Part shown: piece after piece, positions 16,244 to 24,087 of the stretch
How positions within the stretch are numbered: the first letter of the stretch is position 1
Layout of the letters: each line of letters starts with the position of its first letter
DNA from: Microbacterium luteolum
Lineage (GTDB): Bacteria > Actinomycetota > Actinomycetes > Actinomycetales > Microbacteriaceae
Direction: 5' to 3'
DNA length: 64,000 nucleotides
Assembly (NCBI RefSeq): GCF_039533965.1
Contig: NZ_BAAAUN010000001.1
Span: 3,260,950 to 3,324,949 of the forward strand
The notes under the pieces: generated by a model
Seen by the model: the letters and a program-made list of their open reading frames with translations, nothing else
Told to the model about the DNA's origin: nothing
Databases searched by the model: none
Position numbers and translations under genes: made by a program

Positions 16244-17524
16244 ATGAACCGCAAGATCCTCGCCGCCGGCAGCATCGCCGCAGTCGCGGCCCTCGCCCTC
16301 GCCGGCTGCTCCGGCGGCACCGACGCCGGCGAGAGCGCCGACCCCGACGCCCCCATCACGCTCACCCTGTCCGGATGGAGCATCGACACGACTCCCGAGT
16401 TCCAGACGCTCGCCGACGCCTTCACCAAGGACCACCCGAACGTCACGATCGAGCTCAAAGAGTACGACCCGACCGAGTACAACACCCTCGTCACGGCCGA
16501 CCTCGCCGCCGGATCCGGTCCCGACATCATCACGCAGAAGGAGGTCAAGTACGTCACGACCTTCCAGGAGGGCGGCCAGCTGCTCGACGTCTCGGACGTG
16601 GCGCTCCCCGACGGCATCAGCGGCACGGACTCGTACGAGGTCGACGGCGTCGCGTACGCGGTCCCCTACCGCCAGGACTCCTGGGTCCTCTTCTACAACA
16701 AGGCCCTGTTCGACGCGGCAGGCGTGGATCAGCCGGACGGCTCGTGGACGTGGGACGACTACGCCGACGCGGCGGAGGCGCTCACCACCGACGCGTCGAA
16801 GGGTGCGTACCTGCACCGCTGGCAGTCGACCGTGCAGGGCTTCGCGAACGCGCAGACCGGCACGAGCGTGCTCGACGGCGACTTCGGGAACATGAAGGAC
16901 TACTACGACAACACGCTCGCGTTGCAGGGCGCCGGCGATCAGGTCGACTTCAACACCTCGACCGCCAACCAGCTCACCTACCAGGGCGAGTTCGGCACCC
17001 AGAAAGCGGCGATGATGCTGATGGGCACGTGGTACACGGCGACCCTCATCGCGCAGCAGGCCTCGGGCGAGGCGAACGACTTCGAGTGGGGCATCGCTCC
17101 CGCACCGCAGCTCGACGCGAAGACCGCCGGCACGGACAACACCCCGGTGACGTTCGGTGACCCGACGGGCTTCGGCATCAACGCGAACATCGACTCCGCG
17201 AAGGTCGACGCAGCCAAGCAGTTCCTCGAGTTCGCCGCCTCCGAGGAGGCGGCGCAGGCACTCGCCGCGATCGGCATCACCCCGGCGCTCACGAACGATG
17301 CCGTCGTCGACACGTACTTCGCGGTCGAAGGAGCGCCGACGGACGACCTGTCGAAGTTCGCGTGGTCGACGCACGAGGTGCTGCCGGAGAATCCCACCTC
17401 CAGCAAGACCGCCACCATCCAGGGCATCCTCGCGGACCTCCACACCGGTGTCATGTCGGGCTCCGTGTCCGTCGACGACGCCATCAAGACGGCCGAGGAC
17501 CGTGTGAAGAACGAGGTCGGCTGA
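16244..17524 (+). CDS. sugar ABC transporter substrate-binding lipoprotein
   Basis: This 426-aa family 1 solute-binding protein has a lipoprotein signal peptide ending LAGC at residues 19-22. Typical features are LTLSGWSIDTTPEF, GSGPDIITQKE, YAVPYRQDSWVLFYNKALF and a C-terminal helical region. AAGGAG lies 10 nt before the ATG. It is the ligand-capturing subunit of the block B importer and is followed by a hairpin and two permease genes. It is distinct from the binding protein of block A, so the two loci probably import different saccharides. Confidence 0.93.
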   Translation: MNRKILAAGSIAAVAALALAGCSGGTDAGESADPDAPITLTLSGWSIDTTPEFQTLADAFTKDHPNVTIELKEYDPTEYNTLVTADLAAGSGPDIITQKEVKYVTTFQEGGQLLDVSDVALPDGISGTDSYEVDGVAYAVPYRQDSWVLFYNKALFDAAGVDQPDGSWTWDDYADAAEALTTDASKGAYLHRWQSTVQGFANAQTGTSVLDGDFGNMKDYYDNTLALQGAGDQVDFNTSTANQLTYQGEFGTQKAAMMLMGTWYTATLIAQQASGEANDFEWGIAPAPQLDAKTAGTDNTPVTFGDPTGFGINANIDSAKVDAAKQFLEFAASEEAAQALAAIGITPALTNDAVVDTYFAVEGAPTDDLSKFAWSTHEVLPENPTSSKTATIQGILADLHTGVMSGSVSVDDAIKTAEDRVKNEVG

Positions 17525-17530
17525 TCCACC

Positions 17531-17557
17531 CGGGGGCCGGCCGCCGGTCGGCCCCCG
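17531..17557 (+). terminator. hairpin between binding protein and permease genes
   Basis: Arms CGGGGGCCG and CGGCCCCCG (9 bp) enclose a 9-nt loop in the 69-bp gap. There is no T-run. Like the hairpin at 5612-5635, it probably limits permease expression relative to the binding protein. Confidence 0.55.
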
Positions 17558-17593
17558 ACACCGACCTCGCGCAGCATCCAGGAGACGAGAGAC

Positions 17594-18532
17594 ATGACGA
17601 CCACCGAGGCCCCGCGCCGCGACGCGGCCCCGCCGCAGACGAAACCGCCACGCCGCCGCTCGGCGCTGCGCCGCCGCAATGCCCTGATCGGCTGGAGCTT
17701 CATCCTGCCGAACTTCCTCGGGTTCGGGTTCCTGACCCTGCTCCCGGTGCTGATCCTCTTCTACATGGCGTTCACGAACTGGAACGTCTTCGGCAAGGCC
17801 GACTGGGTGGGGCTGACGAACTTCCAGCGCCTGCTCGGCGACGGCAGCTTCCACATCGCGTTCTGGAACACCATCTACTACTCGGTCATGCACATCCCGC
17901 TGACGATCGTCGTGTCGCTCGGGCTCGCACTGCTGCTCAACAACAAGCTCCGCGGTGTCGCGTTCTTCCGCACCGCCGCCTTCTTCCCCTACATCACCTC
18001 GATCGTCGCGATCGCCGTGGTATGGAATCTGCTCTTCAGCCCGGACTACGGACCCGTCAACGAGGTGCTTCGAGCGATCGGCATCTCCGAGCCGCCCGGG
18101 TGGCTCACGTCATCGGAGTGGGCGATGCCGGCCGTCGTGGTGGTCAGCACCTGGCGCGACATGGGCTACTACATGATCCTCTTCCTCGCGGGACTGCAGA
18201 CCGTGCCGCGCGAGCTGCACGAAGCGGCCCGCGTGGACGGCGCAAACCTGTGGCAGCGCTTCGTGAACGTGACGATTCCCCTGCTGCGGCCCACCATGTT
18301 CTTCGTCACGGTGATGCTCACCATCAACTCGTTCAAGATCTTCGACCTGATCCTCGTGATGACCGACGGAGGGCCAGGCCAGTCGACCCTGGTGCTGTCG
18401 CAGTTCATCTACAAGAAGGGCTTCGAGGAGTCGCAGTTCGGCTACGCATCGGCGGCGGCCGTTGCCCTGTTCTTCCTCTGCATCCTCGTGACCATCGGCC
18501 AATTCGTCTGGAACAAGAAGCGGAGCGCATGA
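17594..18532 (+). CDS. carbohydrate ABC transporter permease (MalF type)
   Basis: This 312-aa protein has an Arg-rich cytoplasmic N-terminus, six membrane helices and the EAA loop ELHEAARVDGANLWQRF. TDGGPGQSTLVLSQFIYKKG before the last helix is typical of UgpA-like subunits. It forms the block B importer with the next gene, whose start codon overlaps its stop by 4 bp. Confidence 0.93.
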   Translation: MTTTEAPRRDAAPPQTKPPRRRSALRRRNALIGWSFILPNFLGFGFLTLLPVLILFYMAFTNWNVFGKADWVGLTNFQRLLGDGSFHIAFWNTIYYSVMHIPLTIVVSLGLALLLNNKLRGVAFFRTAAFFPYITSIVAIAVVWNLLFSPDYGPVNEVLRAIGISEPPGWLTSSEWAMPAVVVVSTWRDMGYYMILFLAGLQTVPRELHEAARVDGANLWQRFVNVTIPLLRPTMFFVTVMLTINSFKIFDLILVMTDGGPGQSTLVLSQFIYKKGFEESQFGYASAAAVALFFLCILVTIGQFVWNKKRSA

Positions 18533-19434
18533 TGACCGAGACCCAGGTTCTCGTCGCCGGTGGGACGCTGCAGAGGCTCAACGACCCGGCCCCCGTCGGC
18601 CGTTCACGCGGCAGTCGCACGATCGGCCGCACGTTCGGCTACATCGCCCTGGCCATCGCGGCGATCGGCCTGCTCGCACCGTTCTTCTGGATGGTCATGA
18701 GCTCGCTGAAGAACGCCAACGAGGTGTTCTCGGTGCCCGTCGTCTGGGTGCCGGACACCTTCGTGTGGCAGAACTACATCGACATCTGGACGAAGTCGAA
18801 CATGCTCGTCTGGATCCGCAACACCCTGTTCCTGGCCGTCAGCGTGACGTTCCTGCAGGTGCTCACCGGATCGTTCGCCGCCTACGGCTTCGCCCGCATG
18901 AAGTTCGCCGGCCGCGACATCCTGTTCCTCGTCTACATCGGCACCATCGCGGTCCCGTGGCAGTCGTACATGATCCCCCAGTTCATCCTGCTGTCGAATC
19001 TGAAGGTGTCGAACACTCTGTGGTCGATCATCCTGCTCCAGGCGTTCGGCGCCTTCGGCGTGTTCCTCATGAAGCAGTACTACGAGACCATCCCCGAGGA
19101 GCTCAGCGAAGCCGCGCGACTCGACGGCCTCAGCGAGTACGGCATCTGGCGGCGCATCATGCTGCCCCTGTCCGTTCCCGCGATCGCCAGTCTCACGCTG
19201 CTCACGTTCGTGAACACCTGGAACGACTACCTGGGTCCCCTCATCTATCTGCGCAACCCCGACCTGTGGACGATCCAGCTGGGGCTCAAGAGCTTCGTCT
19301 CGAACCTCTTCGACACGAACTACGCGTTGCTCTTCGCCGGGCTCACGATCTCGGTCGTGCCCATCGCGATCATCTTCCTGTTCGGCCAGAAGTACTTCGT
19401 CGAGGGCATCGCCACCAGCGGATTGAAGGGCTGA
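18529..19434 (+). CDS. carbohydrate ABC transporter permease (MalG type)
   Basis: This 301-aa second permease of the block B CUT1 importer has six membrane helices, the EAA loop ELSEAARLDGLSEYGIW and the C-terminal GIATSGLKG. The start is one of two consecutive ATG codons (18529 or 18532); the first gives the usual ATGA overlap. As in block A, the ATPase is not encoded here. Confidence 0.93.
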   Translation: MMTETQVLVAGGTLQRLNDPAPVGRSRGSRTIGRTFGYIALAIAAIGLLAPFFWMVMSSLKNANEVFSVPVVWVPDTFVWQNYIDIWTKSNMLVWIRNTLFLAVSVTFLQVLTGSFAAYGFARMKFAGRDILFLVYIGTIAVPWQSYMIPQFILLSNLKVSNTLWSIILLQAFGAFGVFLMKQYYETIPEELSEAARLDGLSEYGIWRRIMLPLSVPAIASLTLLTFVNTWNDYLGPLIYLRNPDLWTIQLGLKSFVSNLFDTNYALLFAGLTISVVPIAIIFLFGQKYFVEGIATSGLKG

Positions 19435-19437
19435 CCG

Positions 19438-20106
19438 ATGAAGCGCATCTCACACGACGCGTGGGCCACGATCCTCGGCGTCGTCTACCTCGGCCTGATG
19501 GTGAACTTCCTCGTGCTCATCACGGCGTCGCCTCTCGTGGTGCTGCTGATCACGACCGATCCTGCGCTGTCCTGGCCGTTGCTCGCGCTCGCGGCTCCGC
19601 TGGCCGCACCGGCGCTGACCGGCGCGTTCACGGCGTTCCGGGAGTTCGGACGCGGTGAGCCGCAGGTGGTGCGGTCGTTCCTGCGCGGCTGGAGAGCCAC
19701 GGCGCTCAAGGCGCTGGCGATCGGCGCCGCGGCCACGGCATCCGTCGTGGTGCTGCTCGTCGACGTGCGCGCGGTCGCCACGTCGCCCGCCTCGGTGATG
19801 ATCGTTCCGGTGCTCGCCCTGCTGACGGTGATCGCGGTGGCCACCGCACTCGTGGCGCTCGTCGCCCTCGCCGAAGCGCCGGCAGCGCGGATGCGCGACA
19901 TCCTCAAGGCCGCGCTCTACCTGTGCGTGCGGCGCTGGTACCTCACCGTCCTGTCGTTCGCCGTGCTCGGCGTGCAGCTCGGACTGTTCACCACGATGCC
20001 CGCGATCGCGATCGGGCTGACCTGCGCCCCCGCCCTGTACGTGGCGTGGGCGAACAGCCGGTACACCCTCCGGCCCGTGCTCGATGTCGAAGAGGTGCGT
20101 GCGTGA
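19438..20106 (+). CDS. YesL-like (DUF624) membrane protein
   Basis: This 222-aa protein has about five hydrophobic segments and resembles the DUF624/YesL family, often found beside CUT1 sugar transporters in polysaccharide loci. Its function is not established. It begins 3 nt after the MalG-type permease stop, and its own stop overlaps the next gene's GTG, so it is firmly part of the importer operon. Confidence 0.75.
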   Translation: MKRISHDAWATILGVVYLGLMVNFLVLITASPLVVLLITTDPALSWPLLALAAPLAAPALTGAFTAFREFGRGEPQVVRSFLRGWRATALKALAIGAAATASVVVLLVDVRAVATSPASVMIVPVLALLTVIAVATALVALVALAEAPAARMRDILKAALYLCVRRWYLTVLSFAVLGVQLGLFTTMPAIAIGLTCAPALYVAWANSRYTLRPVLDVEEVRA

Positions 20107-21077
20107 CCGTCCGCACCGCGATGAGTCCCGAGGTGTTCGACCTGCTCTTCGACGACGCCCGCCTGGAGCGCCTGCGCTCGCTGGCGTCGTCATCACGGCT
20201 CGCGATCGATGACGGCGACATCTCCGACACCGAGATCCTGCTCACGTCGTGGGGCGCTCCGCGCCTCGATGCCGCACTCCTCGACCGCATGCCGCGGCTG
20301 CGTGCAGTGGTGCACGCGGCGGGCAGCGTGCAGCAGCTGGTGTCGGACGATCTCTGGCTCCGTGACATCGTCGTGACCTCGGCCGCCGATGCCAATGCCG
20401 TGCCGGTCGCGGAGTACACGTTCGCGACGATCATCCTCTCCTTCAAGCGCGCCTTCGTGCACATGCGCTCGCCGTCGACCGTGGTCGAGTGGCGCGACCT
20501 GGTCGGCTCGGCGCGGTACGGCAGCGTCGGCCGCACGGTCGGTGTCGTCGGCTTCTCGCGGATCGGACGCAGAGTGGTGCGGATGCTGGGACAGCTCGAC
20601 GACATCCGTGTGCTCGTCGCCGACCCCTTCGTCTCACCGGAGGCCGTCACCGCGGCCGGTGCAGAACTGATGCCTCTCGACGAGATGCTCGGTCAGGTCG
20701 ACGTGCTGTCGCTGCACGCGCCGGCGCTGCCGGAGACCCGGAACATGATCGGTGCGGCCGAGCTGGCGGCGCTGCGCGATGGTGCCACCATCATCAACAC
20801 CGCGCGGGGGTGGATCCTCGATCACGAGGCGCTGCTCGCCGAGTGCGCGTCGGGGCGGCTGGATGCGGTGCTCGACGTCACCGAGCCCGATCCGCTGCCG
20901 ACCGACGCCGCGCTGCGCAAGCTGCCGAACGTCGCCCTCACCCCGCACATCGCGGGGTCCATGGGCACGGAAGCCAGGAGGCTCGCCGATTCCGCTCTCG
21001 ATGATGTCGAGGCGCTGCTGCATGGGGGTGTCCCGTCGCAGGTGATCACGCGCCTCGACATGGAACTGAGCGCATGA
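20103..21077 (+). CDS. D-isomer-specific 2-hydroxyacid dehydrogenase-like protein
   Basis: This 324-aa protein is a paralogue of 8331-9362. The cofactor loop is VVGFSRIG (again GxSRxG), the Arg region is NTARGWILD, the Glu region DVTEPDP and the His region LTPHIAG. The shared LVSDDLW segment lies at the domain boundary. It is translated from a GTG overlapping the YesL-like stop. In such loci this enzyme could reduce a 2-oxo acid formed from an unsaturated uronate, but no substrate evidence exists in the sequence. Confidence 0.85.
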   Translation: MTVRTAMSPEVFDLLFDDARLERLRSLASSSRLAIDDGDISDTEILLTSWGAPRLDAALLDRMPRLRAVVHAAGSVQQLVSDDLWLRDIVVTSAADANAVPVAEYTFATIILSFKRAFVHMRSPSTVVEWRDLVGSARYGSVGRTVGVVGFSRIGRRVVRMLGQLDDIRVLVADPFVSPEAVTAAGAELMPLDEMLGQVDVLSLHAPALPETRNMIGAAELAALRDGATIINTARGWILDHEALLAECASGRLDAVLDVTEPDPLPTDAALRKLPNVALTPHIAGSMGTEARRLADSALDDVEALLHGGVPSQVITRLDMELSA

Positions 21078-22804
21078 GCGCGATCGTCGATCCGCGGGAG
21101 TTCTCGCCCTGGGGCTTCTGGAGCGAGGCGGACGCGGCACAGCGTGAGGCGCAGCTCGACCGCCAGCGCGCACTCACCGAAGGGAGACCGGAACGCCGCC
21201 TCGGCGCGCAGTGCTTCGTCTCGGAGCTCGCGTCGGTGGACCATGATGCGCTCCGGCTGGGCGATCGCACGTACATCGCTGCGGGGGCGTACCTGACCGG
21301 GGAACTCCTGACCGGCGCCGACTGCAGCATCAACCCGTACGCCGTCATCAGAGGCCGGGTGACCCTCGGCGATGCCGTGCGGATCGGCGCACACACGTCG
21401 ATCCTCGGCTTCAACCATTCGATGGAACCGGGCACGCCCGTGTTCCGGCAGCCGCTGACGACGAAGGGCATCGTGATCGGCGACGACGTCTGGATCGGCT
21501 CGCACGCCGTGATTCTCGACGGTGTCGCCATCGGCTCGCACGCGGTCATCGCGGCTGCCGCCGTCGTGACCAAAGACGTGCCACCCGGCGCGATCGTCGG
21601 AGGGAACCCCGCACGTCTCCTGCGTTGGCGCGTCGAACCGGATGATTCCGCGTCGGCGTCGGAGTCGGCGTCGGTGTCGGTGTCGGTGTCGTCGGCCTCA
21701 GGCCGGGGCGGTCGCGTGCAGGGCGGATCCGGCCTCGGCGAGCGGGCGGCTCGTTTCGGAGCGCGGGTGCGCGCAGATGCATCCGCTCTGCTTGCACGCT
21801 CGTGGAGCGACGAGGCAGAGATCTTCGTCGACCGCCCAGGTGTCGCTCCGACCATCCGGGCGCAGGCGGATGCGATCGAGATCGCCGATCTGCTGACGGG
21901 CTCGGCCCCACCCCAGATGCCGCCCGAGGAGCAGATCCGCCGTCTGCACGCCTGGCAGGATGCCTCCACCGGGGCCGTGGCCCCACTCGGGGTCGACGGA
22001 ATCCAGAGATCCGGTCTGGACTTCGCGGACGGCGACGTGGCGTATCACGTGCTGAGCGCGGGATACGCCCTGGACCTGCTCGGCTCGGAGTTCCCCGCGG
22101 CGCTCACCTGGGTGACGGAGGCCACTCCCGAGAGCGTCGTGGAGCATTGCCGCCGCCTGCCCTGGGCGACGGATGCCTGGAACGCCGGCCACCACATCGA
22201 CGGCTTCGGGACCGCCCTGCTGTGGACGAAGAAGGCCGGGCTCCCTGTTCCCGAAGGTGTGGAGGAGGCGTTGTTCGGCTGGCTTCTCCTGCACGCCGAC
22301 CCGCGCACGGGCGTGTGGGGCGCGGCCACGCGGGATCGCGGGCTCCTGCCGGTCGTGAACGGCTTCTACCGGGCGTCGCGCGGAACGTTCGCGCAGTTCG
22401 GCGTACCTCTCCCGCACCCGGAACGAGTGGTCGACACCGTTCTGGAGCATGCTCGCGACCCACGCTGGTTCTCGCCCGGGATGCGCAACGCCTGCAACGT
22501 GCTGGATGTGGCACACCCGCTGTGGCTGACCCGCGGCACCGGCCACCGCGCTGAGGAGGTGCGGGGCCTCGCAGAAGGGCTGCTGGCCGATGCTGTGACG
22601 ATGTGGGTTCCGGGCGCGGGGTGCGGCTTCCGGGAACCGTCGGCGACGACTCGTGGTCTCGCAGAGGTCGAGCCGGGGCTCCAGGGCACCGAGATGTGGC
22701 TGGCGATCATCTGGTACCTCGCTGACCTCCTCGGCATCGCCGACGAGCTCGGCTACCGCCCCAGAGGCGTGCATCGGCCGGAGGCGGCCACGGAGCGCCT
22801 CTGA
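21074..22804 (+). CDS. hexapeptide acyltransferase fused to a large helical domain
   Basis: Residues about 60-185 form a left-handed beta-helix acyltransferase of the maltose O-acetyltransferase type: imperfect hexapeptide repeats, the catalytic-histidine loop GFNHSMEPGTP (His115) and the C-terminal IVGGNPARLLRW. A low-complexity linker SASASESASVSVSVSS (about 192-207) follows, coded by a hexanucleotide repeat. The remaining ~360 residues are helical with repeated WQDxxTGxV- and DPRTGVWG-like segments reminiscent of an alpha/alpha-toroid; I cannot assign a family. It overlaps the dehydrogenase gene by ATGA. It may be an O-acyltransferase with a glycan-binding or glycan-cleaving partner domain. 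Confidence 0.7.
   Translation: MSAIVDPREFSPWGFWSEADAAQREAQLDRQRALTEGRPERRLGAQCFVSELASVDHDALRLGDRTYIAAGAYLTGELLTGADCSINPYAVIRGRVTLGDAVRIGAHTSILGFNHSMEPGTPVFRQPLTTKGIVIGDDVWIGSHAVILDGVAIGSHAVIAAAAVVTKDVPPGAIVGGNPARLLRWRVEPDDSASASESASVSVSVSSASGRGGRVQGGSGLGERAARFGARVRADASALLARSWSDEAEIFVDRPGVAPTIRAQADAIEIADLLTGSAPPQMPPEEQIRRLHAWQDASTGAVAPLGVDGIQRSGLDFADGDVAYHVLSAGYALDLLGSEFPAALTWVTEATPESVVEHCRRLPWATDAWNAGHHIDGFGTALLWTKKAGLPVPEGVEEALFGWLLLHADPRTGVWGAATRDRGLLPVVNGFYRASRGTFAQFGVPLPHPERVVDTVLEHARDPRWFSPGMRNACNVLDVAHPLWLTRGTGHRAEEVRGLAEGLLADAVTMWVPGAGCGFREPSATTRGLAEVEPGLQGTEMWLAIIWYLADLLGIADELGYRPRGVHRPEAATERL
21652..21695. repeat. in-frame hexanucleotide repeat coding an interdomain linker
   Basis: Six copies of GTCGGN are followed by a partial copy, encoding a Ser/Ala/Val-rich linker. 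The unit is two codons, so slippage would change linker length without breaking the frame. Confidence 0.8.
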
Positions 22805-22869
22805 TCGCGTTCTGCGAAGTCTGCGTCGTCGCCTCGGTCTTGCGTCCGCAGCGAGACCGTGGCATCATC

Positions 22870-22883
22870 GGAAAGCGCTTACC
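22870..22883. promoter_or_regulatory. LacI-type operator
   Basis: GGAAAGCGCTTACC has the central AAGCGCTT palindrome typical of LacI/GalR operators. It lies 37 bp before the ATG of the block C operon. The natural candidate to bind it is the LacI protein encoded at 26983-28053 in the same operon. Confidence 0.75.
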
Positions 22884-22919
22884 GAACGACATGAATCAAC
22901 ACCAGAACGGATCATCACC

Positions 22920-24083
22920 ATGACGCAGACCCCCACCCGCGAGATCGGGATCATCATGAACGGCGTCTCCGGACGCATGGGCTACCGGCAGCACCTGGTG
23001 CGCTCGATCCTCGCGATCCGCGAGCAGGGCGGCATCGAGCTGCCCGACGGCTCCCGCATCACGGTGAAGCCGATCCTGGTCGGCCGCAGCGAGGCCAAGC
23101 TCGCCGAGCTCGCAGCGCTGCACGGCATCGAGGACTACACGACCGACCTCGACGCCGCCCTCGCCGACCCGCAGTGGGAGATCTACGCCGACTTCCTCGT
23201 GACCAAGGCCCGTGCGTCCGCGATCCGCAAGGCGATCGCCGCCGGCAAGGCGATCTACACCGAGAAGCCCACCGCCGAATCGCTCGAGGAGGCCCTCGAG
23301 CTCGCCCGTCTCGCCGAGAGCGCCGGCGTCAAGACCGGGGTCGTGCACGACAAGCTCTACCTCCCGGGCCTGCAGAAGCTCAAGCGCCTGATCGACTCCG
23401 GCTTCTTCGGCCGCATCCTGTCGGTGCGCGGCGAGTTCGGCTACTGGGTCTTCGAGGGCGACTGGCAGCCCGCCCAGCGCCCGAGCTGGAACTACCGCAC
23501 GGAAGACGGCGGCGGCATCATCACCGACATGTTCCCGCACTGGAACTACGTGCTGGAGAACCTGTTCGGCGAGGTGAAGAGCGTATACGCCCAGGCCGCC
23601 GTGCATATCGCCGACCGCTGGGACGAGAAGGGCGAGCACTACACCGCCACCGCCGAGGATGCGGCGTACGGCATCTTCGAGCTCGAGGGCGGCATCATCG
23701 CCGAGATCAACTCCTCGTGGACCGTGCGCGTCAACCGCGACGAGCTCGTCGAGTTCCAGGTCGACGGCACGCACGGCTCGGCGGTCGTCGGGCTCTTCGG
23801 CGCCAAGATCCAGCCCCGCAACGCGACGCCCAAGCCGGTGTGGAACCCCGACCTCGAGGACACCCGCGACTACGACGCCGACTGGCAGCAGGTGCCGACC
23901 AACGACGTGTTCCTCAACGGCTTCCGCCAGCAGTGGGAGGAGTACCTGGTCTCCTACGTGGAGGGCACCGACTACCCGTTCGACCTGCTCGCCGGTGCCC
24001 GCGGTGTGCAGTTCGCCGAGGCGGGCCTGACGTCGAGCGCCGAGGGCCGCAAGATCGCGCTGTCCGCGCTGAGCCTGGACTGA
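22920..24083 (+). CDS. Gfo/Idh/MocA family oxidoreductase
   Basis: This 387-aa NAD(P)-dependent sugar or cyclitol dehydrogenase has a Rossmann fold beginning EIGIIMNGVSGRMGYRQH and the complete EKP motif (IYTEKPTAESLEEALELA) with the catalytic lysine. HWNYVLENLFG supplies the conserved C-terminal histidine region. It is first in the block C operon, 4 nt before the DUF993 gene. The start ATG at 22920 has no clear ribosome site. With two isomerase-like enzymes and an aldolase-like protein behind it, it may create a keto-sugar for further isomerisation and cleavage; this is inference. Confidence 0.88.
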   Translation: MTQTPTREIGIIMNGVSGRMGYRQHLVRSILAIREQGGIELPDGSRITVKPILVGRSEAKLAELAALHGIEDYTTDLDAALADPQWEIYADFLVTKARASAIRKAIAAGKAIYTEKPTAESLEEALELARLAESAGVKTGVVHDKLYLPGLQKLKRLIDSGFFGRILSVRGEFGYWVFEGDWQPAQRPSWNYRTEDGGGIITDMFPHWNYVLENLFGEVKSVYAQAAVHIADRWDEKGEHYTATAEDAAYGIFELEGGIIAEINSSWTVRVNRDELVEFQVDGTHGSAVVGLFGAKIQPRNATPKPVWNPDLEDTRDYDADWQQVPTNDVFLNGFRQQWEEYLVSYVEGTDYPFDLLAGARGVQFAEAGLTSSAEGRKIALSALSLD

Positions 24084-24087
24084 TCCG

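Noticed and set aside
14134..16626. An 830-residue minus-strand open frame opposite the DUF2264 gene
   Set aside because: The plus-strand frame has family motifs, a ribosome site and operon context, while the antisense frame has low-complexity composition and no recognisable domain.
21652..21695. Short tandem repeat considered as a CRISPR-like or regulatory array
   Set aside because: The unit is six bases with no spacers and lies in frame within a coding linker.
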